Shown here piece after piece: positions 1 to 5,800 of a DNA stretch of 17,666 nucleotides. Each line of letters begins with the position of its first letter. Position 1 is the stretch's first letter. Source of the stretch: Candidatus Pacearchaeota archaeon (lineage in GTDB: Archaea; Nanobdellota; Nanobdellia; Pacearchaeales; GW2011-AR1); the NCBI GenBank assembly GCA_018304205.1, contig JAGVWR010000017.1, positions 1 to 17,666 of the forward strand, written 5' to 3'. Under the pieces are notes generated by a model. The model searched no databases. It saw only the letters and a list, made by a program, of their open reading frames with translations, and had not been told where the DNA came from. Both the position numbers and the translations under genes were made by a program.

Positions 1-1029
1 TGCTCCTATTTCTCTTGTATTTGATTTGGATCTTTCTCCTGGAATTACATTATTATTAGAAATTATTAAATCTCCATAAGTTTGGCTATTAACATTTTTA
101 TAAATTGTTCCTGGTGCGCCTATTTCCGCATCTCCCGTTGAACTTCCTCCGAAGGCTGATAATTGTCCTGTTAAGGAATAAGTTGTTGTGTGGATTGCAA
201 TTCTTCCTCCAGAACCTCCTCCGCCTAGACTGGCACCATTACTTCCGCCGGTTCCTCCGCTTGATGTGATATTTCCTGCTCCGGAAATTGTGTCAGCAAT
301 TAGAAGAATTGATCCTCCGCTTCCTCCTCCGCCTCCATTATTAGTAGCCGTTCCTCCGGCTTGTCCATTTGCTAATATTTGACCTTCATTTAAAATTAGA
401 GTTGCATTTAATTTTATTATTCCTCCACCTTTGCCGCCCCTGCCTAAATTTCCGTTTCCTCCAGAACTTCCGAAATCTACCGGATGAGTATGGTTTCCAT
501 ATGAAAGTCCTCCTGTAAATTGCTTTCGTACTGCCGTTCCACCTGCGCCACCGTGTCCTGCACCTCCTGCACCAATATTTTCACTAGATCCTATTCCTTT
601 TCCTGAACCTAAACCATGTGCTGAAAAAGCCAAAGCCGAAGCATTGAATCCAAGTTCACTTGTTATGATTTTTCCTCCTGGGAGAATTGTTATGTTATTA
701 AGAGATTTAATAGTAATATTTCCTCCTGTAATATTTGCTCCGGAACTGATTGTTAAATTTCCTGTTAAATTGATTAATAGCCATGCTCCGTGATTTTTAG
801 AAACATTTAGTGAAGAATTATAAATAGATCCACCGGATGCAATAATTAAATTCTTTGCGTCAAAAATATCTCCATTTCCATATTCCTTTGGTGCAGAGAT
901 TGTACATGTTGTGGCTTGATCTCCGCTATCACAGGAGATTGTTGCACTTGCTGTTTCAATTAAAAACAAGGCAATAAATAATATTAAAAACGTGAATGCT
1001 GAATTTAAAAATAATCCCCTTTTTTTCAT
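1..1029 (-). CDS. Secreted glycine-rich surface protein (3' end outside window)
   Basis: An open frame starts at the ATG at 1029-1027 and stays open for 343 codons to the left edge, so the C-terminus is missing. The first ~28 residues form a clear signal peptide: MKKRG, a hydrophobic run, then ETASA before the mature T. The mature part is rich in Gly, Ser, Thr and Asn, with short repeated patches such as NLTISSGANITGG and runs of GG/GSGG between residues ~170 and 300; many segments look like short beta-strands separated by glycine turns. This fits an extracellular beta-helix or adhesin-like surface protein, but no named family was recognised. It begins 7 nt after the HEPN gene stop. A TATA-like GATAAAAAAC at 1057-1066 inside that gene could give it its own promoter. 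The reading frame is certain; the role is inferred. Confidence 0.85.
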   Translation of the reverse strand, partial: MKKRGLFLNSAFTFLILFIALFLIETASATISCDSGDQATTCTISAPKEYGNGDIFDAKNLIIASGGSIYNSSLNVSKNHGAWLLINLTGNLTISSGANITGGNITIKSLNNITILPGGKIITSELGFNASALAFSAHGLGSGKGIGSSENIGAGGAGHGGAGGTAVRKQFTGGLSYGNHTHPVDFGSSGGNGNLGRGGKGGGIIKLNATLILNEGQILANGQAGGTATNNGGGGGSGGSILLIADTISGAGNITSSGGTGGSNGASLGGGGSGGRIAIHTTTYSLTGQLSAFGGSSTGDAEIGAPGTIYKNVNSQTYGDLIISNNNVIPGERSKSNTREIGA

Positions 1030-1036
1030 GGTGTTC

Positions 1037-1519
1037 TTATTTCTTAACCTCATTTAGTTTTTTATCCCCTTTTATTTGTTCTTCTACAAGATTTTGTGTT
1101 CTAATTTTATGAACGAATGTTCTAATTTTATGAACGAAATCCTCTGCCTTTGAAATTACCACATCTGCATTTTCCTTTGAAGTACTTTCGATAACACCAT
1201 AAATAAACTTATTTCTTTTCTTTCTTATGCTATCAAAATAATCGACTAGTGTTTCATCAAATTTAGTTTTTCTCAAGAATTCAAAAACGTTCTTGTGATG
1301 TTCTTTTCCAATTGGTCTATATCCCAAGAAAGACATCAAACTTCTTGACGCTCTCAAAACAGCATTATAGGCAATAGATAAAGCCCAGTCATAATCTTCG
1401 CTGTCAAAGCTATTTTTTGCAGAATCGATATCTTTCTCCGCAAAACTAGAATCAAATTCCTCTTTCTCAACCCTTTCTATCTTATTAGCATTTAACAGTT
1501 CTTCAAAGTCCATTTTCAT
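1037..1519 (-). CDS. HEPN-domain protein, partner of the upstream nucleotidyltransferase
   Basis: 160 aa. Residues ~27-125 match the HEPN helical bundle: a YDWALSIAYNAVLRASRS helix, GYRPIGKEHHKNV, and the signature near residues 99-108 (RKKRNKFIYG). HEPN proteins are commonly RNases or regulatory partners of MNT nucleotidyltransferases, and here the gene overlaps the end of such a gene by 17 nt. The usual Rx4-6H motif ends in Tyr (RNKFIY) instead of His, so RNase activity is doubtful. Residues ~128-141 contain an exact 7-residue tandem duplication (FVHKIRT twice) caused by a 21-bp DNA repeat. The start could be the ATG at 1519 or the in-frame ATG at 1513, which has AGGGG at better spacing. 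Family assignment is good; activity is open. Confidence 0.85.
   Translation of the reverse strand: MKMDFEELLNANKIERVEKEEFDSSFAEKDIDSAKNSFDSEDYDWALSIAYNAVLRASRSLMSFLGYRPIGKEHHKNVFEFLRKTKFDETLVDYFDSIRKKRNKFIYGVIESTSKENADVVISKAEDFVHKIRTFVHKIRTQNLVEEQIKGDKKLNEVKK
1097..1138. repeat. 21-bp tandem direct repeat inside the HEPN gene
   Basis: Two adjacent identical 21-bp copies at 1097-1117 and 1118-1138 (plus-strand unit begins TGTTCTAATTTTATGAACG). The length is a multiple of three, so it only adds FVHKIRT a second time near the C-terminus of the HEPN protein. It lies ~70-110 bp upstream of the surface-protein start at 1029. Confidence 0.95.
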
Positions 1520-2072
1520 CCCCTTTTATCATTATTTTATCCTTCTTTAAAATGTCCTTAACAAATCCTTTATTCTTGTTATTTTCAAACTCCTTTAATG
1601 TCCAAACGACAGGATTAATTTCCCTTTCAATCAATCTTTCAACTGGTTTTAATAATTCAAACACCTTGGATTCAATGACCTCCCCAATAATCATTAAATC
1701 GACATCACTTTCTAGTTTGTGTTTTCCTTCAGCAAAACTTCCAAATATAAAAATAAATTTTGCATTTATCTTATTTAATGCGTTTTTTATTGGGTAGACT
1801 AGATAATCAGTCTTCAAAAATATATTCTTTAGATCATTAAAGAATGAATTTGATTTATCCAGAATTAATTTGTTATCTTCCTTTCCTATTAGGCCAATTT
1901 CAATAAGGTTATCTACTTCTCGTTTGACTGCACTCGAAGATATTTTTAATTCTTTAGAAATACCTCTTATATATGTCTCATTCTTTCTAAAAAATAAATA
2001 CTCTAAAATGCGAACCCTAACTTTTGACGTAAATAATCTTTCTAAAACACTGCGTTTTCTATCTTGCCTCAT
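1503..2072 (-). CDS. Winged-helix / minimal nucleotidyltransferase (MNT) fusion
   Basis: 189 aa with two parts. Residues ~8-70 form a winged-helix DNA-binding domain (SKVRVRILEYLF, then ETYIRGISKELKISSSAVKR). Residues ~103-185 form a polymerase-beta-type nucleotidyltransferase: GSFAEG at 111-116 and SDVDLMIIG around 122-130 supply the GSx10DxD-like metal and nucleotide site; the third acidic residue is not obvious (NPVVWT at that place). Such proteins pair with HEPN proteins in toxin-antitoxin-like modules, and the HEPN gene overlaps the 3' end by 17 nt. The ATG at 2072 lacks its own Shine-Dalgarno sequence; a 7-codon leader ORF with a strong one ends one nucleotide before it. The winged helix suggests that it binds DNA itself. 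Confidence 0.85.
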   Translation of the reverse strand: MRQDRKRSVLERLFTSKVRVRILEYLFFRKNETYIRGISKELKISSSAVKREVDNLIEIGLIGKEDNKLILDKSNSFFNDLKNIFLKTDYLVYPIKNALNKINAKFIFIFGSFAEGKHKLESDVDLMIIGEVIESKVFELLKPVERLIEREINPVVWTLKEFENNKNKGFVKDILKKDKIMIKGDENGL

Positions 2073-2073
2073 T

Positions 2074-2097
2074 TTATAGACTAAAGTCCACGTACAT
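2074..2097 (-). CDS. Possible 7-codon leader peptide ahead of the MNT gene
   Basis: ATG at 2097-2095 opens the frame MYVDFSL and stops at TAA 2076-2074, leaving a single base before the MNT start codon. A perfect AGGAGG sits at 2110-2105, 7 nt upstream of this ATG, whereas the MNT ATG at 2072 has none. The arrangement fits translation of a leader peptide followed by re-initiation. Too short to prove from sequence alone. Confidence 0.4.
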   Translation of the reverse strand: MYVDFSL

Positions 2098-2140
2098 GGA
2101 CAAACCTCCTTTATTCATCTTAAAGTTTCTATTTTTTAGA

Positions 2141-2150
2141 ATATTTAAAT
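2141..2150 (-). promoter_or_regulatory. TATA box for the MNT/HEPN genes
   Basis: ATTTAAATAT on the minus strand, overlapping the stop codon of the small RHH gene. A start of transcription ~25 bp downstream (~2120) would give a leader of about 45 nt carrying AGGAGG and the leader ORF, unlike the leaderless genes elsewhere in the window. Confidence 0.5.
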
Positions 2151-2296
2151 CATTTCCTCTTTTCATATTTGTACTCCTTAAGATTTTCAATTACTAGAGA
2201 TTTTACGTATTCTGTTTTCTTAATGCCTAGTTTATCCACAATTTTCTGAATAAGTTTGTCCATTTCTTCAGAGATAGAAATCTTTATTTCACCCAT
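2150..2296 (-). CDS. Small ribbon-helix-helix (CopG/Arc-type) protein
   Basis: 48 aa starting MGEIKISISEEMDKLI and ending NLKEYKYEKRK. The pattern is one short beta-strand (EIKISIS) followed by two helices (EEMDKLIQKIVDKLG and KTEYVKSLVIENLKEY), as in ribbon-helix-helix DNA-binding proteins, which bind palindromic operators as dimers and often act as antitoxins. An in-frame ATG at 2305 would add three residues (MDI). A near-perfect 22-bp palindrome lies just upstream at 2309-2330, between the TATA box and the start codon, as expected for autorepression. It precedes the MNT/HEPN pair on the same strand and may regulate it. Family moderately sure; function inferred. Confidence 0.7.
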   Translation of the reverse strand: MGEIKISISEEMDKLIQKIVDKLGIKKTEYVKSLVIENLKEYKYEKRK

Positions 2297-2308
2297 AATA
2301 TCCATTAA

Positions 2309-2330
2309 TTACTCACTAATTGGTGAGTAA
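2309..2330. promoter_or_regulatory. 22-bp palindromic operator upstream of the RHH gene
   Basis: TTACTCAC and GTGAGTAA form 8-bp perfect arms around TAATTG; the whole 22 bp is palindromic except for one symmetric mismatch pair. It covers the predicted transcription start of the RHH gene (TATA centre ~2341), a repressor position. Confidence 0.65.
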
Positions 2331-2335
2331 TTTGG

Positions 2336-2346
2336 TATTTAAATAT
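2336..2346 (-). promoter_or_regulatory. TATA box of the RHH gene
   Basis: ATATTTAAATA on the minus strand, about 22 bp upstream of the palindrome centre and ~40 bp upstream of the start codon. Confidence 0.5.
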
Positions 2347-2404
2347 TACCTTCATTGTTGTGACTTAAGGATCCGATCAATTCTATATTATTAATACAAT
2401 CTAT

Positions 2405-2448
2405 TGTTCATTGGTAATGAACACTTTGGTTGGTAATGAACACTTTGG
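2405..2448. repeat. Palindrome plus 19-bp tandem direct repeat after ATPase 1
   Basis: TTGGTAATGAACACTTTGG occurs twice with no gap (2411-2429 and 2430-2448), ending 2 bp from the ATPase 1 stop codon. The first copy together with the preceding bases makes a perfect hairpin, TGTTCATT-GGT-AATGAACA (2405-2423). It may be a 3' hairpin or terminator of the ATPase transcript, or a binding site for the RHH operon beyond it. Confidence 0.9.
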
Positions 2449-2450
2449 GA

Positions 2451-3722
2451 TCATATATTGCTCTCCAAAAGCCATTTCCAAACTGGTTTAATAATTATTT
2501 TCTTTCCTTTCTCTATTATTTGCTCTTCATGATCATAGGTTAAAATTAGCCCTTCCATTAAGCCAAATTTATTCATAGCTTCAATTAATCCATTTACTTC
2601 TCTATCTCTATTTTCCTCATTAATATTATAACAAACCTGGATAGCTGCTTTTATTTTAGCCCCTTTTCTTATTAAAAAATCGCATTCTTTTTTTTCAGAA
2701 AAATAATAAATCTCGTCCCCTTTTCTTTTCAGCTCAAGAAATACAATATTTTCTAAAATCCAACCTTTATTTTCTGAAAATTTGAATCCCATTTCATTAA
2801 TGAATCCGCTATCAATACAATAAACTTTTCTTGGATTTTGTATTTGCTTTTTTACAGAAAAATTATATTTACTTATAAAAAAGAAAACAAATGCCTTCTC
2901 GAACATATCTAAAATTGTTTTTAGTGTCGATAAATTTTTTATATTAACAATTTTTGAGAGGGACCTTATACTTAATTCTTTAGAAACATTAGATAATAAA
3001 AATACTGATACTTCTTTAATAGACTTCTCGATGTTTTTATTAAATCTTTTCACAATATCCCTATAAAGTATATTCTCATAATTCTCTTGCAATAGTCTTT
3101 TATCGTTATCAATAATAACCTTTGGTATGCCTCCCAAAGAGGCAAATTCTGAAAAGCTTTTTCTTAGCTGTGACTGGACTTTGGTATCAAGTTTCCAATC
3201 TTTTAAATTTATTTTTTTTGCGTCTAAAAATTCTCTAAAACTAAATGGATATAAGATTACATTTATCGATCTTCCAGTTAAAATTGTTGATATTTCTTTA
3301 CTTAATAATTTTGAGTTTGAACCTGTAATAAATATATTAAATTTTCCCTTTATCCTATCTATCCATTTTTCCCAACCAATTACTTCCTGAATTTCATCAA
3401 TGAAAAAATAACAATCTTTGGCATAACTTTGTTCATCCATGAAATCGAGAATTTTCTGAAAATCCTCAATAGAAAAATTAACTAACCTTTCATCATTAAA
3501 ATCTATATAAAAATATTCTTTTTCTTTGAGATTTAGTTTATTTTTTATTATATTTAATAATGTAGATTTTCCTGCTCTTCTAATTCCTGTTATGACTATA
3601 GGCAGTTTTAAATGAAAGAAGGACAAAACTTTCTCTGTTATTTCCCTATTTACAAATTCAGTTTTTTCATTCAATTTATTTTGTTGTTCAAACAAAACAT
3701 AATAAAGATCTTCTCGTTTCAT
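2451..3722 (-). CDS. AAA_14/DUF4143-type ATPase with PD-(D/E)XK-like C-terminus (ATPase 1)
   Basis: 423 aa from the ATG at 3722. P-loop GIRRAGKST at residues 46-54, Walker B FFIDEIQ at 106-112, sensor TGSNS at 133-137 and TGR at 149-151 define the AAA_14 ATPase. The rest matches the DUF4143 region, with a winged-helix-like middle and a nuclease-fold end: ECDFLI near 346-351 and AIQV near 360-363. The usual catalytic E-x-K strand is degraded to IQVCY, so cleavage is uncertain. Family members are widespread in archaea, with function mostly unknown. A longer frame from 3827 exists, but its extra 35 residues translate the promoter and operator repeats; TATA at 3744-3752 places the transcript start at the 3722 ATG. 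Divergent from ATPase 2. Confidence 0.85.
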   Translation of the reverse strand: MKREDLYYVLFEQQNKLNEKTEFVNREITEKVLSFFHLKLPIVITGIRRAGKSTLLNIIKNKLNLKEKEYFYIDFNDERLVNFSIEDFQKILDFMDEQSYAKDCYFFIDEIQEVIGWEKWIDRIKGKFNIFITGSNSKLLSKEISTILTGRSINVILYPFSFREFLDAKKINLKDWKLDTKVQSQLRKSFSEFASLGGIPKVIIDNDKRLLQENYENILYRDIVKRFNKNIEKSIKEVSVFLLSNVSKELSIRSLSKIVNIKNLSTLKTILDMFEKAFVFFFISKYNFSVKKQIQNPRKVYCIDSGFINEMGFKFSENKGWILENIVFLELKRKGDEIYYFSEKKECDFLIRKGAKIKAAIQVCYNINEENRDREVNGLIEAMNKFGLMEGLILTYDHEEQIIEKGKKIIIKPVWKWLLESNI

Positions 3723-3743
3723 ATGTTTAATATACTGTTCCCC

Positions 3744-3752
3744 TATATAAAT
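3744..3752 (-). promoter_or_regulatory. TATA box of ATPase 1 (leaderless transcript)
   Basis: ATTTATATA on the minus strand, centred ~26 bp from the ATG at 3722, so the mRNA should begin at or next to the start codon. Confidence 0.65.
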
Positions 3753-3758
3753 CTTTCG

Positions 3759-3813
3759 AAGTGATACAATTTTTGTAACACTTCTTGCTATAAGTGATAC
3801 AATTTTTGTAACA
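3759..3813. repeat. Tandem palindromic element A, two copies 33 bp apart (ATPase 1 side)
   Basis: Two identical 22-bp copies at 3759-3780 and 3792-3813. The core TGATACA-ATTTT-TGTAACA is a palindrome with one mismatch. Centres (3771, 3804) lie 49 and 82 bp upstream of the ATPase 1 start codon, the nearer one ~23 bp from the TATA centre. Confidence 0.9.
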
Positions 3814-3854
3814 TTTTTATGCTGCATATAATATATCTGCTTATTTTCTAGATA

Positions 3855-3917
3855 ACTAAAATTGAAGTCAAGTTTAACTTTAGTCGGACTAAAATTGAAG
3901 TCAAGTTTAACTTTAGT
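3855..3917. repeat. Tandem palindromic element B, two copies 33 bp apart (ATPase 2 side)
   Basis: Two identical 30-bp copies at 3855-3884 and 3888-3917, separated by CGG. Outer arms ACTAAA/TTTAGT are exact; 22 of 30 positions are palindromic, with inner palindromes TTGA-AG-TCAA and AAGTT-T-AACTT. Centres lie ~48.5 and ~81.5 bp upstream of the ATPase 2 ATG, next to the TATA box. Confidence 0.9.
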
Positions 3918-3918
3918 A

Positions 3919-3930
3919 ATATTTAAATAC
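3919..3930 (+). promoter_or_regulatory. TATA box of ATPase 2 (leaderless transcript)
   Basis: ATATTTAAATAC, centred ~26 bp before the ATG at 3951 and directly abutting the second copy of element B. Confidence 0.65.
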
Positions 3931-3950
3931 TTACTATATTTGTAAAAAAC

Positions 3951-5123
3951 ATGTATATAGAGAGAGAAATAAAAGAAAAATTTCAGAAAATAGAAGAGAC
4001 GTATCCTATAATAGCATTAGTAGGAGCAAGGCAGTGTGGAAAAACAACTTTTCTTAAAGAAAATTCCAAAAAATTTAAGGCTTCATATTTATTATTTGAT
4101 GATCCTGATGTTAGAACAATATTTGAAAACGATATAAAAAAATTTGAAAATCAATATATTGAGGGATTTGAACTGTCAATCTTGGATGAAGTTCAATATT
4201 GTAAAGATGCAGGAAGAAATTTAAAATATTTGGCTGATAAAAACAAAAGATTATGGATTACTTCCTCATCTGAGATGATATTAGGAAAAGAAGTATTATC
4301 TTATCTTGTCGGAAGAGTTTCAATATTGAAATTATATCCTTTTTCAATAAATGAATTTCTAAAATCAAAAAAACAAAAAGAAATAACTGAAGGAATTTTA
4401 GAAAGACATGTTCTTGAACATATTAACTTTGGAGGATACCCAAAGGTTGTACAATCGGAAAATATAGAATTAAAAAAAATTATTCTGAAAGATCTGTACG
4501 ATACCATGATACTTAAGGATATTGCAAAAACATTTTTAATTGAGAATATTAATTCTCTTGAAGAATTTAGCAGGTATTTATCTTTGATAATTGGTGGAGT
4601 AATTTCCTATGAAAATATATCAAAAGAGATAAATTTATCCTTTCAAACTATAAAAAAATATTTAGACGCTATGGAAAAGAGTTATCTAATATCAAGAGCA
4701 AAGCCATTTCATACTAATAAGATTAAAGAAATAACTAAGCAGCCAAAAATATACTTTATAGATACTGGATTAAGAAATATTATTGCAAAAAACTTTGATG
4801 TAACTCCATCTGGTCAATTATTTGAAAATTATGTTTATTCTGAATTATTGAAGTTTGGATTCGAACCAAAATATTGGAGAACAAAGAGTGGGGCGGAGGT
4901 AGATTTTGTTGTTGATGTAGACGGTCAAATTATTCCAATTGAAGTTAAAGCAAAAGCAGATAATAAGGTGAGTAAAAGTTTAAGATCGTTCATAGACAAT
5001 TATAATCCAAAGAGAGCATTTGTCGTCTCATATAAAAATAAACAGGGAAAAATTAATATTAACAATTGCGAAGTTATGTTCCTTGATATCCTTTCATTAA
5101 AGAAACAATTAAAAAAAGATTAA
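3951..5123 (+). CDS. AAA_14/DUF4143-type ATPase with PD-(D/E)XK-like C-terminus (ATPase 2)
   Basis: 390 aa. Residues 25-33 are the P-loop GARQCGKTT, 78-82 the Walker B LDEVQ, 104-108 the sensor TSSSE and 120-122 VGR. A helical DUF4143 part follows, then a PD-(D/E)XK-like end: GAEVDFVV at 314-321 and PIEVKAKAD at 329-337, with D318, E331 and K333 in the catalytic pattern. Unlike ATPase 1, the nuclease-type residues are intact. The two proteins are of different subfamilies (different P-loops and little alignable sequence), so this is not a recent duplication. They are transcribed divergently from a 228-bp region with matching operator geometry. Biological role unknown; a mobile or defensive function is one possibility. 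Confidence 0.87.
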   Translation: MYIEREIKEKFQKIEETYPIIALVGARQCGKTTFLKENSKKFKASYLLFDDPDVRTIFENDIKKFENQYIEGFELSILDEVQYCKDAGRNLKYLADKNKRLWITSSSEMILGKEVLSYLVGRVSILKLYPFSINEFLKSKKQKEITEGILERHVLEHINFGGYPKVVQSENIELKKIILKDLYDTMILKDIAKTFLIENINSLEEFSRYLSLIIGGVISYENISKEINLSFQTIKKYLDAMEKSYLISRAKPFHTNKIKEITKQPKIYFIDTGLRNIIAKNFDVTPSGQLFENYVYSELLKFGFEPKYWRTKSGAEVDFVVDVDGQIIPIEVKAKADNKVSKSLRSFIDNYNPKRAFVVSYKNKQGKININNCEVMFLDILSLKKQLKKD

Positions 5124-5182
5124 ATTTGGTGAATAGAAATCTCTTGCATAAACATTAAAAAGAAAGAAAAAGAAAAAATAAG

Positions 5183-5800
5183 GTGGTTAAAGAATACAGA
5201 TTAAGTGTTTTTGATGTTTGGAAGCAGATTTTTGGTAATTTTAAATATTTAGTTACTGGATTTGTCTTGGCTATTTTATTTTATTCTTTTAATGTTACAA
5301 TCCCCAATATTGCTCTATTAAAATATAATTATTCTAATTTTGGATTCTTTTCTTTTACTAAGTTATTCTTTAATTTATTCATTGGTTTTGGTATGACCAT
5401 TCTATTAAGTTCGTATATTAGTTTGATAATAATAAGTATTTTATTTGGAGTGCTTGTTTCTTTACTTATCTTTAAAGTTTCATCTGCCAAAGAGAGTAAA
5501 GGACATTGGTTTTCAGGAATTATTGGAAGCGCTTTAGGAATTATTGCTCCTGGATGCGCCGCGTGTGGAATAGGTCTCTTAAGTGTTCTTGGACTAAGTT
5601 CTGCCTTTTTAACTTATCTTCCGCTAAAAGGACTAGAAATTTCTATACTTGCTATTCTATTACTTTCTTTAACAATATTGAAGACATCGAAAGATTTAAC
5701 TATGTGCGAAATTTGCAAAATTCACTACAATACGCAAGAGATGAAAGGGGGCCAACATAAATGGAAAACGAACAAGAAAACAAACAAGAATTTACAATAA
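5183..5800 (+). CDS. Polytopic membrane protein with Cys pairs, redox partner of DsbA-like protein
   Basis: 205 aa from a GTG start; TTAAAAA near 5154-5160 lies ~25 bp upstream, which supports this start. Four to five hydrophobic segments are visible (roughly residues 20-40, 58-80, 80-105, 120-150, 155-172). A conserved-looking PGCAACGIGLLSVLG sits in or next to a membrane segment near residue 128, and a second pair, CEIC, lies just after the last segment. Two CxxC-type motifs beside a thioredoxin-fold gene suggest a membrane electron carrier for disulfide exchange, analogous in role to DsbB or CcdA but without recognisable homology to either. The 3' end overlaps the DsbA-like gene by 40 nt, implying translational coupling. 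Confidence 0.75.
   Translation: MVKEYRLSVFDVWKQIFGNFKYLVTGFVLAILFYSFNVTIPNIALLKYNYSNFGFFSFTKLFFNLFIGFGMTILLSSYISLIIISILFGVLVSLLIFKVSSAKESKGHWFSGIIGSALGIIAPGCAACGIGLLSVLGLSSAFLTYLPLKGLEISILAILLLSLTILKTSKDLTMCEICKIHYNTQEMKGGQHKWKTNKKTNKNLQ

Noticed and set aside
188..382. Proline-rich plus-strand frame
   Set aside because: It is the antisense of glycine-rich codons (GGA/TCC) in the surface-protein gene; the minus frame has a signal peptide and stays open for 343 codons.
3723..3827. N-terminal extension of ATPase 1 from the ATG at 3827
   Set aside because: The added 35 residues translate the TATA box and the two element A copies (VTKIVSL twice); a leaderless start at 3722 fits the promoter and the family's usual N-terminus.
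3759..3917. CRISPR-like repeats with 33-bp period
   Set aside because: Only two copies each of two different units, spacers of 11 and 3 bp, palindromic and abutting TATA boxes; no cas genes.
2451..5123. Insertion sequence or transposase pair
   Set aside because: Both proteins are P-loop ATPases with DUF4143-type ends, and no terminal inverted repeats or target duplication were seen around them.
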